A stretch of DNA of 64,000 bases, from assembly GCF_900188295.1 (NCBI RefSeq), contig NZ_FZNM01000002.1:1-64000 (forward strand), in the 5' to 3' direction. Positions within the stretch are counted from its first letter, which is position 1; each line of letters begins with the position of its first letter. A program made the translations under genes and the position numbers. Below, piece by piece: positions 1-8,820 of this stretch. The notes beneath the pieces are model-generated. The model was not told where the DNA came from. It worked only from the letters and a program-made list of their open reading frames with translations, and searched no databases. This DNA comes from Paracoccus sediminis (GTDB lineage Bacteria; Pseudomonadota; Alphaproteobacteria; Rhodobacterales; Rhodobacteraceae).

Positions 1-161
1 CCCAGAACCTCCGCGTCACCGCTTCCGTCCCAAACCAGCCAGCGTTCCCGCCTTCGGTGAAGCGGTATTTACGAAGAGAGGATGACAGGGGCAAGAGGGT
101 TTTCGCATTTTTTTCCTTCGAACGGTTACATTTCTTGCAAGTCGCTGATCCAAAACGAATC

Positions 162-785
162 TTACCTCAATGCCCGCACCGCCCCCCAGCGGAGCGGGCG
201 TGGGACGACGACCCGCAGGGCCAAAAGCCCCAGAATCACGCCCAGCCAGAGCACAGGTTCCAGCGGAAAGGTCTTCAGCGCCCATATCCAGTGCAGCGTC
301 ACCAAGGGGGCCGCGACATACGCCAGCTTGTGAAGCCCCCGCCAGGATGCGGATCCCATCCGGCGAATCGACGCATTGTTCGACGTCAGGGCCAGGGCCA
401 GCAGCATCAGGAAGGCCGCCATGCCGAAAACGAGATAAGGCCGCTTGACCACGTCGCGCGCCATAGCCCCCCACAACAACGCCATGTCCATCACCGCCCA
501 GGCCAGGACATGCAGCCCCGCATAGGTAAAGCACAGCAGACCCAAGGCGCGGCGGAACTTCATGAAGCTGATCCCCGCGATCCGCAGCAGGGGCGTGACC
601 GCAAGGCTGGCGATCAGGAAATACAGCGCGGTCCGGCCCAGGCGAAATTCGATATCGCGGACCGGGTCGATTCCCAGGTTGCCGGCCATGGTATCCCAAA
701 CCAGCAGGCCCAAGGGCACAAGCCCGCCCAGCCAGACCGCCCAGACGGGAACGCCCCGCAGCGCGCCATTGATCGACGCCCGCAT
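162..785 (-). CDS. msrQ: Protein-methionine-sulfoxide reductase heme-binding subunit MsrQ
   Basis: Integral membrane b-type heme protein that passes electrons from the quinone pool to MsrP for repair of oxidised methionines in periplasmic proteins. The 207-residue product is almost entirely hydrophobic, with about six membrane segments and histidines in conserved-looking positions (AGLHVLAW, RGLHKLAY, VTLHWIW) suited to heme ligation, as in the ferric-reductase-like family. The start chosen is the ATG whose last base is 785. It overlaps the msrP stop by one base (TGATG), so translation is probably coupled. Longer in-frame extensions run into msrP and look like read-through. Family assignment is strong from context and topology. 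Confidence 0.93.
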   Translation of the reverse strand: MRASINGALRGVPVWAVWLGGLVPLGLLVWDTMAGNLGIDPVRDIEFRLGRTALYFLIASLAVTPLLRIAGISFMKFRRALGLLCFTYAGLHVLAWAVMDMALLWGAMARDVVKRPYLVFGMAAFLMLLALALTSNNASIRRMGSASWRGLHKLAYVAAPLVTLHWIWALKTFPLEPVLWLGVILGLLALRVVVPRPLRWGAVRALR

Positions 786-1681
786 CAATAGTCCCTCGCC
801 AGATCCATCCCGGCATAAAGCGACGCCACCTGATCCCCATAGCCGTTGAACATCGCCGTTTCCTCTCGGCCGCCGAACAGGCCCGCGCCGATGCGGCGTT
901 CGGTGGCCTGGGACCAGCGGGGGTGATCGACCTGCGGATTCACATTCGCATAGAACCCGTATTCCGACGGCTGCATCGCCTGCCAGGTGGCGACCGGCTG
1001 GCGGTCGGTCAGGGTGATCTTCACGACCGACTTGATCGACTTGAAGCCGTATTTCCACGGCACCACCAACCGGATCGGCGCGCCATTCTGGTTGGGCAGC
1101 ACATCGCCGTAAAGTCCCGTGGCCAGGATGGTCAGCGGATGCATCGCCTCGTCCAGGCGCAGCCCCTCGCGATAGGGCCAGTCGAGAATCGGGCGGTTCT
1201 GCCCCGGCATCTGTTCCGGGCGATAAAGCGTTTCGAAGGCCACGAACTTCGCGCCCGGCTGCACGCCCGCGCGATCCAGGATGCCCGCCAGGGGAACGCC
1301 AATCCAGGGAATCACCATCGACCAGGCCTCGACGCAGCGCAGGCGATAGATACGCTCTTCCAGCGCGTTGGCGGGCGCCAGGTCGTCCACCCCATAGCGG
1401 CCGGGACGATCCACCAAGCCATCGATCTCGACGGACCAGGGGTCTGTCACCATGGCACCGGCGTTGCGGGCGGGATCGGTCTTGCCCGTACCGAATTCAT
1501 AGAAATTGTTGTAGTTGGTGATTTCTTCCAGCGTGTTCGGCGCCTGGTCCGTGGACAGGGCCGATGGCTTGCCGGTCAGCGCCCAGGATGGCGTTGCCAT
1601 CATGGCGATTCCGGTGCCGATAAAGGCGCGACGGTTCAGGTAATCGGCTTGCGGGGTAACGTCGGACCAGCGCAGTTTCAT
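785..1681 (-). CDS. msrP: Protein-methionine-sulfoxide reductase catalytic subunit MsrP
   Basis: Periplasmic molybdopterin enzyme that reduces methionine sulfoxide in envelope proteins, using electrons from MsrQ. The 298-residue protein starts with a twin-arginine signal (NRRAFIG, residues 16-22) followed by a hydrophobic stretch ending near PSWA, as expected for a Tat-exported cofactor enzyme. The sulfite-oxidase-type Mo domain includes the likely Mo-ligating Cys116 in [10 protein letters not shown]. Length matches the family (about 300-330 residues). It is the first gene of the msrPQ pair. The roughly 87 bp upstream, toward recQ, is the only place for a promoter. Confidence 0.95.
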   Translation of the reverse strand: MKLRWSDVTPQADYLNRRAFIGTGIAMMATPSWALTGKPSALSTDQAPNTLEEITNYNNFYEFGTGKTDPARNAGAMVTDPWSVEIDGLVDRPGRYGVDDLAPANALEERIYRLRCVEAWSMVIPWIGVPLAGILDRAGVQPGAKFVAFETLYRPEQMPGQNRPILDWPYREGLRLDEAMHPLTILATGLYGDVLPNQNGAPIRLVVPWKYGFKSIKSVVKITLTDRQPVATWQAMQPSEYGFYANVNPQVDHPRWSQATERRIGAGLFGGREETAMFNGYGDQVASLYAGMDLARDY

Positions 1682-1768
1682 GACTCTCTCCCAGGGAACG
1701 CCTTGAGGATATAGTCGCGCGAACCCGCCCGGTCAGAGCATCACGTTCACTTTACCCTGACAAAACCG

Positions 1769-3799
1769 TCACGCCACCGCGATTTCGCGCAGGAAGGCCG
1801 CCCCGAAACGGTCCAGCCGCGCGGGGTCCAGATGGCGCGCCAATCCGGTTTCGTCGGCGGGCCTTGCCTCGGCGATGCGGCGGATCTGGGCCGTCGAACA
1901 GGACAGCGGCTTTTCGGTGCCGTCCGGGCCGCGCAGCAGATCGGTTTGCACGGCCACTAGCCGGTCGAACAGCGCGCCTTCGGGACGGCCTGCCAGCTTG
2001 CGCCGCTGCGGGTGCATGTCGGGCACCTCGCCCGCGATGACCGTCAGAAAGTCGCGGCCATGGCTTTCCAGCTTCTTGGCGCCCACGCCGCCGACCTGCG
2101 CCATCTGGTCCAGTGTCTGCGGGCGCTTCTCGGCCATCTCGATCAGGGTGCGGTCGGGAAAGATCACATAGGCGGGCACGCGCGCGGCCTCGGCCAAGGC
2201 CCGGCGCTTGGCCTTCAGCGCGGACAGCAGCGGCTCGTCCTCCTCGCTGACCTGGGTGCGCAGGACGGTGGCCGGCTTGCTGGCCGTGGTGTCGTGGCGC
2301 AGGGTCACGCTTTCCTCGCCGCGCAGGACCGGGTGGGCGGCCTCGGTCAGGTGCAGGGCGCCGTGGCGTTCGGGATCGGGGCGGCACAGGTCGCGGCCCA
2401 TCATCTGCCGAAAGATCGCCTGCCATTGCGCGCGGCTGTGGTCGCGGCCCACGCCGAAGGTGGGCAGGTTGTCATGGCCGCGTTCTCGGACCTTTTCGGT
2501 GGCGGTGCCGGTCAGAATGTCGATCAGATGCGTCGCGCCGAACCATTCCCCCGTGCGCACCATCGCCGACAGCGCCTTGCGCACCGCCTGCGTGGCGTCG
2601 AACAGCCGGGGCGGCGCCTGGCACAGGTCGCAGTTGCCGCAATCCTGGGCCAGATCCTCGCCGAAATAGGCCAGCAGCCTGCGGCGGCGGCAGCCGGTCG
2701 CCTCGGCCAGGCCCAGCAGCGCGTTGAGGCGCGCGTGATCGGCGGACTTGCGGGCGGGGTCGGCCAGGCCTTCGTCGATCTGGGTGCGGCGCAGCCGGAT
2801 GTCGTCGGGACCATACAGCGTCAGCGTATCGGCCGGATCGCCGTCGCGGCCCGCGCGGCCGATTTCCTGGTAATAGCCCTCGATGGATTTCGGCAGGTCG
2901 GCGTGCAGCACCCAGCGAATGTCCGGCTTGTCGATGCCCATGCCAAAGGCGATGGTCGCCACCACGATCAGCCCGTCCTCTCGCTGGAACCGGGCCTCGA
3001 CCTGCCGCCGTGTCTCGGCCTCCAGCCCCGCATGATAGGCGACGGCGGCATGGCCTGCCTGGCTCAGCGCATCGGCCAGGGTTTCGGTCCGGGCGCGGCT
3101 GGCGCAATAGACGATGCCCGACTGCCCGCGCCGGGCCGCGACATAGGTCAGAACCTGCTTGCGGGGGCCGTCCTTGGGCTGGAAGGCCAGCCGCAGGTTC
3201 GGGCGGTCGAAGCCGCGCAGAAAGGTGACGGGTTCCTTGCCGTCGAACAGGCGCGCCACGATCTCGGCCCGCGTTTCAACATCCGCCGTCGCGGTGAAGG
3301 CCGCCAAGGGCACGTCGAGCGCGCGTTTCAGATCGCCGATGCGCAGATAGTCGGGGCGGAAATCGTGGCCCCATTGGCTGACGCAATGCGCCTCGTCCAC
3401 GGCAATCGCCGTCACGCCCGCCCGGCGCAGCAGCGACAGCGTCCCGCCCGAGGCCAGCCGTTCCGGCGCCATGTAGAGCAGCTTCAGCTCGCCCCGCGAC
3501 AGCGCCTGAAAGACCGCGTCGGTCTCATCCTCGGTGTTGCCGCTGGTCAGCGCGCCGGCCGCAACCCCCGCCTCGCGCAGCGCGCGAACCTGGTCGCGCA
3601 TCAGCGCGATCAGCGGGGAAATCACCACCGTCACCCCGTCCCTCATCAGCGCGGGCAGTTGAAAGCACAGCGACTTGCCGCCCCCCGTGGGCATGATCGC
3701 CAGCACGTCGCGGCCCGCGGCCACGGCCTCGACGATCTCGTGCTGGCCGGGGCGGAAACCGTCGAAGCCCCAGACCTGTCGCAGCAAATCCGTGGGCAT
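1769..3799 (-). CDS. recQ: ATP-dependent DNA helicase RecQ
   Basis: 3'-5' superfamily 2 helicase acting in recombination and replication-fork repair. Domains in the 676-residue product: helicase core with Walker A (MPTGGGKS, residues 36-43) and DEAH box (135-138), a RecQ zinc-binding region with the cysteine cluster CGNCDLC, and an HRDC-like region in the last quarter (around TLDQMAQVGGVGAKKLESHG). The start was set at the ATG ending at 3799 because MPTDLLRQVWGFDGFRPGQ matches the normal RecQ N terminus. It shares one base with the stop of the YggT gene (TGATG), so the two are probably coupled. Confidence 0.97.
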   Translation of the reverse strand: MPTDLLRQVWGFDGFRPGQHEIVEAVAAGRDVLAIMPTGGGKSLCFQLPALMRDGVTVVISPLIALMRDQVRALREAGVAAGALTSGNTEDETDAVFQALSRGELKLLYMAPERLASGGTLSLLRRAGVTAIAVDEAHCVSQWGHDFRPDYLRIGDLKRALDVPLAAFTATADVETRAEIVARLFDGKEPVTFLRGFDRPNLRLAFQPKDGPRKQVLTYVAARRGQSGIVYCASRARTETLADALSQAGHAAVAYHAGLEAETRRQVEARFQREDGLIVVATIAFGMGIDKPDIRWVLHADLPKSIEGYYQEIGRAGRDGDPADTLTLYGPDDIRLRRTQIDEGLADPARKSADHARLNALLGLAEATGCRRRRLLAYFGEDLAQDCGNCDLCQAPPRLFDATQAVRKALSAMVRTGEWFGATHLIDILTGTATEKVRERGHDNLPTFGVGRDHSRAQWQAIFRQMMGRDLCRPDPERHGALHLTEAAHPVLRGEESVTLRHDTTASKPATVLRTQVSEEDEPLLSALKAKRRALAEAARVPAYVIFPDRTLIEMAEKRPQTLDQMAQVGGVGAKKLESHGRDFLTVIAGEVPDMHPQRRKLAGRPEGALFDRLVAVQTDLLRGPDGTEKPLSCSTAQIRRIAEARPADETGLARHLDPARLDRFGAAFLREIAVA

Positions 3800-4092
3800 C
3801 ACATTCCGTAGAAGAAGCCCGCGTTGTTGGCCAGCGCGCGTTGCAGGATGATGATGACGATGAACAGGACCAGCGGCGCCAGATCCAGACCGCCGGTGTT
3901 GGGCAGGATGTTGCGGATCGGGCGATAGATCGGTTCCAGCAGGCGGTTCAGCCCGTCCCACACCTGCGCGACCAGCGGCTGGCGCAGGTTCAGCACCTGG
4001 AAGTTGATAAGCCAGGACATGATGATGTGGACGATCATCACGAACCACACCACTTGCAGGATCAGTTGCAAGGCCTCGTACAGCGTTCCCAT
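3799..4092 (-). CDS. YggT family membrane protein
   Basis: Small membrane protein of the YggT family (function poorly defined; linked in other bacteria to cell division or envelope assembly). The 97 residues contain two hydrophobic helices (about residues 9-27 and 72-90) flanking the family motif LEPIYRPIRNILPNTGGLDLAPL. Two adjacent ATGs are possible; the second (ending at 4092) sits about 5 nt from an AGAGGG Shine-Dalgarno, the first only 2 nt. The gene runs directly into recQ. It is divergent from the thioesterase gene at 4224. Confidence 0.9.
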   Translation of the reverse strand: MGTLYEALQLILQVVWFVMIVHIIMSWLINFQVLNLRQPLVAQVWDGLNRLLEPIYRPIRNILPNTGGLDLAPLVLFIVIIILQRALANNAGFFYGM

Positions 4093-4223
4093 CATGTCCC
4101 TCTTTTCGCGCTCGGGCTTGTTATGGTGATGCGCCGTCCCCTTCGCAAGCAAGTTGCCGCAGCGTCCCGGTTGACGATCGCGTGGGGCGCGGCCACCCCC
4201 TGCCTGCACCCGAAGGAGGTCCG

Positions 4224-4784
4224 ATGTATCCCCTGTTCCGCTTTGCCAAGGAAATGGTCAAATTCCGAAACGCCCCGCGTCTGGGCGTCGCGGGAACGCA
4301 TGTCTCGACCCATATCTGCTGGCCCTGGGATCTGGATCCGTGGATCGAACTGAACAACGGCCGCACCCTGACCCTGTTCGACCTGGGGCGCATCCCGATG
4401 GCGCAGCGCAGCGGGCTGATCCCGATTCTCCGGGACCGGAAATGGGGGATCACCGTGGCGGGCAGTTCGGTGCGCTATCGCCGCCGCATCCGGGCCTTCG
4501 ACCGTTTCACGATGATCTCGCGCGTGGCGGGCTGGGACCGACGCTTCATCTACATGGACCAGTCGATGTGGAAGGGCGCCGATTGCTGCAACCAGGTGCT
4601 GATCCGGTCCGCGATCACCTCGGCCAAGGGAATCGTCGCGCCGGCCGAGGTCATGGCCGCGCTGGGCGCGTCCCCCGACAGCCCGCCCCTGCCCGACTGG
4701 ATCGCCGCCTGGGCCGAGGCCGACGCGCTGCGGCCCTGGCCGCCCGTGCTGCCCCCTGACGCAAAGGCCCACTTGCCAGCCTGA
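4224..4784 (+). CDS. Thioesterase family protein (THEM6/4HBT_2-like)
   Basis: Predicted hotdog-fold acyl-CoA thioesterase of 186 residues. The middle of the protein, from WPWDLDPWIELNNGRTLTLF onward, resembles the 4HBT_2/THEM6-like thioesterases in which the conserved Asp and Asn lie near the start of the hotdog helix. The start is decided by a perfect Shine-Dalgarno AGGAGGT at 4214-4220, three bases before ATG 4224; an upstream in-frame ATG lacks this. No membrane segment or signal peptide is apparent. The substrate cannot be told from sequence. It is followed by the MFS gene 44 bp downstream. Confidence 0.85.
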   Translation: MYPLFRFAKEMVKFRNAPRLGVAGTHVSTHICWPWDLDPWIELNNGRTLTLFDLGRIPMAQRSGLIPILRDRKWGITVAGSSVRYRRRIRAFDRFTMISRVAGWDRRFIYMDQSMWKGADCCNQVLIRSAITSAKGIVAPAEVMAALGASPDSPPLPDWIAAWAEADALRPWPPVLPPDAKAHLPA

Positions 4785-4828
4785 CGGCCCTTGGGCCTTA
4801 TGGCGCCCAACGGCGCGCAGGGGGGTGG

Positions 4829-6199
4829 ATGGATCGCAAACGGATCTGGGGCTGGTGGTTCTTCGACTGGGCCAGCCAGCCTTTTCATACGCTTCTGCTG
4901 ACCTTCGTCTTCTCGGTCTATTTCGCCGAAGTCGCCCAGCGCCATTTCCTGGCCATCTCCGGGGATCTGCGGCTGGCGGGGGCGCAGGCGCAGGCGCTGT
5001 GGGGATACGGGCTGTCGATCACCGGCATCGTCATCGCCGTTTGCGCGCCGGTGCTTGGGGCCGTGGCCGACACGTCCGGGCGGCGGATGCCGTGGATCCG
5101 GTTCTTTTCGGTCCTGTATGTCGCGGGATCCGCCGGGCTGTGGATGCTGGTTCCCAGCCAGCCCCCACTGGTGCAGGCGGTGGTGCTGTTCGGCATCGGC
5201 CTGATCGGGGTCGAATTCGCGACGATCTTCACCAACGCCCTGCTGCCCGGCCTTGCCCCCCGGTCCGAAATCGGGCGCCTGTCGGGAACGGGCTATGCCT
5301 TCGGATACCTGGGCGGGGTCGTGGCGCTGGCGGTGATGCTGGCGCTGTTCCAGGAAACGCCGTCGGGCCGGACGCTGATCGGGATCGACCCGCTGTTCGG
5401 GCTGGATCCGGCGACGCGCGAAGGCACGCGCTTTGCCGGGCCTTTCGTGGCGGTCTGGTATGCCGTGTTCATGATCCCGTTCTTTCTGTGGGTCCGCGAG
5501 CCGCGCGGCCCGCGCCGGCCCGTCCGCATCGCCCCGGCCCTGCGCGACCTGTGGGCGCTGATCCGCAGCCTGCGCCATCGCCGCAGCCTGGCGGCCTGGC
5601 TGGTATCGTCCATGCTGTCGCGCGACGCGCTGAACGCGCTGTACGGATTCGGCGGGGTCTATGCCGGGACCGTGCTGGGCTGGCCGGTGTTCCTGGCGGG
5701 CGTGTTCGGCGTGGTCAGCGCCATCGCGGCGGCCGTCGTCAGCTGGCTGGGCGGACGCGCCGACCGGCGATGGGGGCCAAAGCCCGTCATCGTCGCCACC
5801 ATCCTGACCCTGACCGCCGTCTGCGTCGTGGTGGTGGGCATGGACCGCCAGACGCTGTTCGGCATGGCCGTGCCGTCCAATCCGGTCTTGGGGCGATTCG
5901 TCCTGCCCGATCTGGTGTTCTTCCTGTGCGGCGCGCTGATTGGCGGGGCGGGCGGCGCTTTGCAGGCCGCCAGCCGAACGATGATGGTCCGCCACACGAC
6001 ACCCGACCGCGCAACCGAGGGGTTCGGCCTTTATGCCCTGTCCGGCAAGGCCACGGCCTTTCTGGCCCCGTTGGCCATCGCCACCGCCACCGATCTCAGC
6101 GGCAACCAGCGGATCGGCATGTCACCCCTGATCGCGCTGTTTATCCTGTCGCTTGTTCTGCTAGTCTGGGTAAAACCGGAAGGAGAGGCAGAGCCGTGA
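4829..6199 (+). CDS. MFS transporter (UMF1/Atg22-like family)
   Basis: Polytopic membrane transporter of 456 residues with about 12 hydrophobic segments. The N terminus WGWWFFDWASQPFHTLLLTFVF matches the UMF1/vacuole effluxer Atg22-like branch, which opens with a Trp/Phe-rich first helix and a DWA-type motif. The loop GAVADTSGRRMPW between helices 2 and 3 corresponds to the MFS cytoplasmic signature. Substrate is unknown; relatives are loosely linked to amino acid export. The stop codon overlaps the GTG start of mepA (GTGA). Confidence 0.88.
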   Translation: MDRKRIWGWWFFDWASQPFHTLLLTFVFSVYFAEVAQRHFLAISGDLRLAGAQAQALWGYGLSITGIVIAVCAPVLGAVADTSGRRMPWIRFFSVLYVAGSAGLWMLVPSQPPLVQAVVLFGIGLIGVEFATIFTNALLPGLAPRSEIGRLSGTGYAFGYLGGVVALAVMLALFQETPSGRTLIGIDPLFGLDPATREGTRFAGPFVAVWYAVFMIPFFLWVREPRGPRRPVRIAPALRDLWALIRSLRHRRSLAAWLVSSMLSRDALNALYGFGGVYAGTVLGWPVFLAGVFGVVSAIAAAVVSWLGGRADRRWGPKPVIVATILTLTAVCVVVVGMDRQTLFGMAVPSNPVLGRFVLPDLVFFLCGALIGGAGGALQAASRTMMVRHTTPDRATEGFGLYALSGKATAFLAPLAIATATDLSGNQRIGMSPLIALFILSLVLLVWVKPEGEAEP

Positions 6200-7059
6200 T
6201 CCGACGAGTCCTGACCGCCGCCGCGCTTGTGGCAGGCATGGTCATTCCCGCATCCGCCGATCCGGTGGCCAAGGATGTCTTCGGCGGTTTTCGCGCCGCG
6301 TCCCGAGGCCCTGCCGTGTCCATCGGATATTATTCCAAGGGCTGCGGACAGGGCTTTGTGCAACTGCCCGAAAGCGGGCCGACCTGGCAGGCCATGCGGT
6401 TGTCGCGCAACCGCAACTGGGGACACCCGGATCTGGTGAACTTCCTGATCGGCCTGTCGCAGGCGGCCCGCCAGGCCGGATGGGCCGGGCTGTATATCGG
6501 CGACATGAGCCAGCCGCGCGGCGGGCCCATGACCTCGGGGCACGCCAGCCACCAGCTTGGGCTGGACGCGGACATCTGGATGCTGCCGCCGCCGTCGCTG
6601 AACCTGTCGCCCGCGCAGCGCGAAAGCCTGTCCTCGGTCTCGATCACCGATCCGCGCGGGGTGGGGCTGACCGGGAACTGGAACGGCGGTCACATGTCCA
6701 TCCTGCGCGCCGCCGCCCGCGATCCACGCGTCGAACGCATCCTGGTCGATCCCGTGGCAAAGGTCGCCATGTGCCAGATGGAACGCGGCGACCGGACATG
6801 GCTGCGCAAGATCAGGCCGATCAACGCCCATAATTACCATTTCCATGTCCGGCTGTCCTGCCCGCGCGGATCGGATTGCCAGCGGCAGGATCCGCCGCCC
6901 CCCGGCGACGGCTGCGCCGAGGCCGCCGACTGGATCCGCAACCGCATCGACCCCAGCCGGGTGCGGCCCGCGCCGCCCGATCCGAACTATCGCCATCCCC
7001 GGACCTTCCGTCTCAGCGAGCTGCCTGCCCAATGCCGATCCGTCGCGGCCGCGCCCTAG
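6196..7059 (+). CDS. mepA: Penicillin-insensitive murein endopeptidase MepA
   Basis: Periplasmic LAS-type metallopeptidase that cuts D-alanyl-meso-DAP crosslinks in peptidoglycan. The product (287 residues) has a signal peptide cleaved near VIPASA. Metal and catalytic motifs are GHASHQLGLDADIW (first His and Asp ligands) and the C-terminal HNYHFHVRLSCP (HxH). Cysteine pairs expected for the disulfides are present (SKGCGQG, SCPRGSDC, DGCAEAAD). The GTG start at 6196 overlaps the preceding TGA by the GTGA arrangement and follows an aggagagg Shine-Dalgarno. The 3' end overlaps the next gene by 28 bp in another frame. Confidence 0.95.
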   Translation: MIRRVLTAAALVAGMVIPASADPVAKDVFGGFRAASRGPAVSIGYYSKGCGQGFVQLPESGPTWQAMRLSRNRNWGHPDLVNFLIGLSQAARQAGWAGLYIGDMSQPRGGPMTSGHASHQLGLDADIWMLPPPSLNLSPAQRESLSSVSITDPRGVGLTGNWNGGHMSILRAAARDPRVERILVDPVAKVAMCQMERGDRTWLRKIRPINAHNYHFHVRLSCPRGSDCQRQDPPPPGDGCAEAADWIRNRIDPSRVRPAPPDPNYRHPRTFRLSELPAQCRSVAAAP

Positions 7060-7925
7060 CGGCCCTGTTTCCGCTGTTCCTGACCGCGGCCGGCGCCCCT
7101 GCGCCGGCCGCATCGCTGGATTATGTCGGCACTTATGTATGGAACCGCGCCGACGACAGCTTCGGCGGCTTTTCCGCGATCGAGCTGAACGCCGACGGCA
7201 CGCAGTTTCATGCCCTGACCGACCGCGCCCGTTTGTACCGGGGCAGCATCGAACGCGATCCGCAGGGCGTCATCCGGGCCATGAACGTCTCCGCGCGGGC
7301 CCATCTGAAGGATCGCAAGGGCCTTCCCCTGGAACCGGGCTATCATGGCGACAGCGAGGGTCTGGCCGTCGGCGAGGACGGCCGCATCTGGATCAGCTTC
7401 GAGGGATTTAACCGCATTTCCCTGTACCAGAACCCGGACGCCACCCCGTCGCGCCGGCGCCTGCCGCCGAAACTGCCCTGGATGCGGATCAATTCCGGGT
7501 TCGAGGCGATCGCGATCCGGGGCAACACGGTCTTTGCCGTGCCCGAGCGGTCGGAGGCCGAGGACCAGCCCTTTCCGGTGCTGACCTTTCGCGACAACGT
7601 GTGGGGGCGGGCGGGCGAAATCCGCCGCGACCCCCGCTGGCTGGCGGTCGCCGCCGATTTCGGCCCGGACGACTGGTTCTATCTGCTGGAACGCGATTTC
7701 CGGGGCATCCTGGGTTTCGCGTCCCGCGTCCGGCGGATGCGGATGACCGATGACGGTCCCGCCGACGAGGAAATCCTGCTAACCACGCGCGCCCTGCAGT
7801 ACGACAACCTGGAGGGGCTGTCGGTCTGGCGCGACGGCCAGGGGATCCGGCTGACGATGATCTCGGACGACAATTTCCTGGCGCTGCAACGCACCGAACT
7901 GGTGGAATACCGGCTGCGCGATTGA
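7032..7925 (+). CDS. Esterase-like activity of phytase family protein
   Basis: Exported protein of 297 residues with a signal peptide (charged MPIRRGRALA, hydrophobic core, cleavage near APAPAAS). The mature part has the phytase-like esterase (beta-propeller) motifs GGFSAIELNADGTQFHALTDRARLYRG and YHGDSEGLAVGEDGRIWISFEG. Biochemical activity of this family is largely undetermined. The ATG at 7032 lies inside the end of mepA, which suggests co-translation; there is no strong Shine-Dalgarno, but the signal peptide begins here. Confidence 0.85.
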   Translation: MPIRRGRALAALFPLFLTAAGAPAPAASLDYVGTYVWNRADDSFGGFSAIELNADGTQFHALTDRARLYRGSIERDPQGVIRAMNVSARAHLKDRKGLPLEPGYHGDSEGLAVGEDGRIWISFEGFNRISLYQNPDATPSRRRLPPKLPWMRINSGFEAIAIRGNTVFAVPERSEAEDQPFPVLTFRDNVWGRAGEIRRDPRWLAVAADFGPDDWFYLLERDFRGILGFASRVRRMRMTDDGPADEEILLTTRALQYDNLEGLSVWRDGQGIRLTMISDDNFLALQRTELVEYRLRD

Positions 7926-8014
7926 CAACCCGCCGCCCCTGCGCCTAAAGCGCGCGCTGTCCCACGCCCTGCGGGGCCGAGTTGTTCCGCGACCTTGTAA
8001 AACGGAAAAGATCA

Positions 8015-8617
8015 ATGACCCGCTGTCTGCCCGGCATCCTTGCCATGGCCATCATCGTCGTGGCCTCGAACATCCTTGTGCAATTCACGGTCGGTTCCTG
8101 GCTGACCTGGGGGGCCTTCACCTATCCTTTCGCCTTTCTTGTGACCGACGTGATGAACCGGGTCTATGGCGCGCGCGCCGCGCGGCAGGCCGTGCTGGCG
8201 GGTTTCGTCGTCGGCATCGCCTGTTCGCTGATCGCGGCGGGCCTGGACAAGACCACCTTGCGAATCGCCATCGGATCGGGCGTGGCGTTTTTCGTGGCGC
8301 AACTGACCGACATCACCATCTTCGACACCCTGCGCAACCGCCGCTGGTGGGTCGCGCCCTTCTGGTCGTCGTTCATCGGATCGGCCCTGGATACCGCGCT
8401 GTTCTTCGGTATCGCCTTTGCCGCCGTCCTGCCCGTTGACGTCAACACCGGCTGGGCGAACGAGGCCGTTCCGCTGGTTGGTCAAGGACCGGTCATGGCC
8501 CTGTGGGTTTCGCTGGCAACTGCCGATTGGCTGGTCAAACTGTGTCTGGCCCTACTGGCCCTTGTGCCTTTCCGCATCGCCGTGCGCAATTTGTTGCGAA
8601 CCGAAAGAACAATCTGA
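8015..8617 (+). CDS. yhhQ: Queuosine precursor transporter (YhhQ/VUT family)
   Basis: Membrane protein of 200 residues and about six helices, belonging to the COG1738 family that imports queuosine precursors (preQ0/preQ1) for tRNA modification. Family features include the N-terminal FLVTDVMNRVYG motif and the helix containing AQLTDITIFDTLRNRRWWVAPFWSS. The start is the ATG at 8015 behind an A-rich, weak Shine-Dalgarno (acggaaaaga); an in-frame ATG at 7982 would add a basic extension untypical of the family. I looked for a preQ1 aptamer in the 89 bp upstream and did not recognise one. The stop is directly followed by TTGACA, the likely promoter of the RNA element at 8618. Confidence 0.92.
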   Translation: MTRCLPGILAMAIIVVASNILVQFTVGSWLTWGAFTYPFAFLVTDVMNRVYGARAARQAVLAGFVVGIACSLIAAGLDKTTLRIAIGSGVAFFVAQLTDITIFDTLRNRRWWVAPFWSSFIGSALDTALFFGIAFAAVLPVDVNTGWANEAVPLVGQGPVMALWVSLATADWLVKLCLALLALVPFRIAVRNLLRTERTI

Positions 8618-8683
8618 TTGACACAGGGTGGGTCTGTGGCACCATCCCCCTATAACGGCAACCAATTGAAAGGAGGTGGTCCA

Positions 8684-8740
8684 GTGTCGAGAGTGATATT
8701 GGAGAGAGGTGTCGGAACAGTCAGGGGGGCCGTGACCTGA
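8684..8740 (+). CDS. Putative 18-residue peptide MSRVILERGVGTVRGAVT
   Basis: A GTG codon lies 7 nt after the GGAGG core of the 15-nt Shine-Dalgarno described for the surrounding RNA, and opens an 18-codon frame ending in TGA at 8738-8740. The peptide is basic (three Arg), Val/Gly-rich, has no hydrophobic segment and no run of a single amino acid that would suggest an attenuation leader. Evidence for translation is only the exceptional ribosome site and spacing. If the RNA folds through the 8800-8810 anti-Shine-Dalgarno, translation would be off by default. It may also not be a gene at all. Confidence 0.4.
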   Translation: MSRVILERGVGTVRGAVT

Positions 8741-8820
8741 GGGCAGCCCCAAGGGTCGTAAACCCTGGTTGGGACCGGATCATCCGTTTATCCCTAACCG
8801 GACCATCTCCGTGGATCTCG

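Noticed and set aside
16..108. A 30-codon minus-strand frame (MRKPSCPCHPLF...) with AAGGA before its ATG at the left edge
   Set aside because: Too short, no family resemblance, and only ordinary spacing of an A-rich ribosome-like site; region 1-161 otherwise shows no gene. Kept as a possibility only.
2012..3811. A 599-codon plus-strand frame opposite recQ
   Set aside because: Antisense shadow of recQ; Gln/Arg/Gly-rich with no motif.
7926..8014. Possible preQ1 riboswitch upstream of the queuosine precursor transporter
   Set aside because: I could not find the conserved A-rich tail and C-rich loop pattern of preQ1-I or the preQ1-II layout in this 89-bp gap.
8618..8656. TTGACA with TATAAC as a sigma-70 promoter pair
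   Set aside because: The spacer is 27 nt, too long for one promoter; the boxes are individually good but do not form a standard pair, so the start site is left open.
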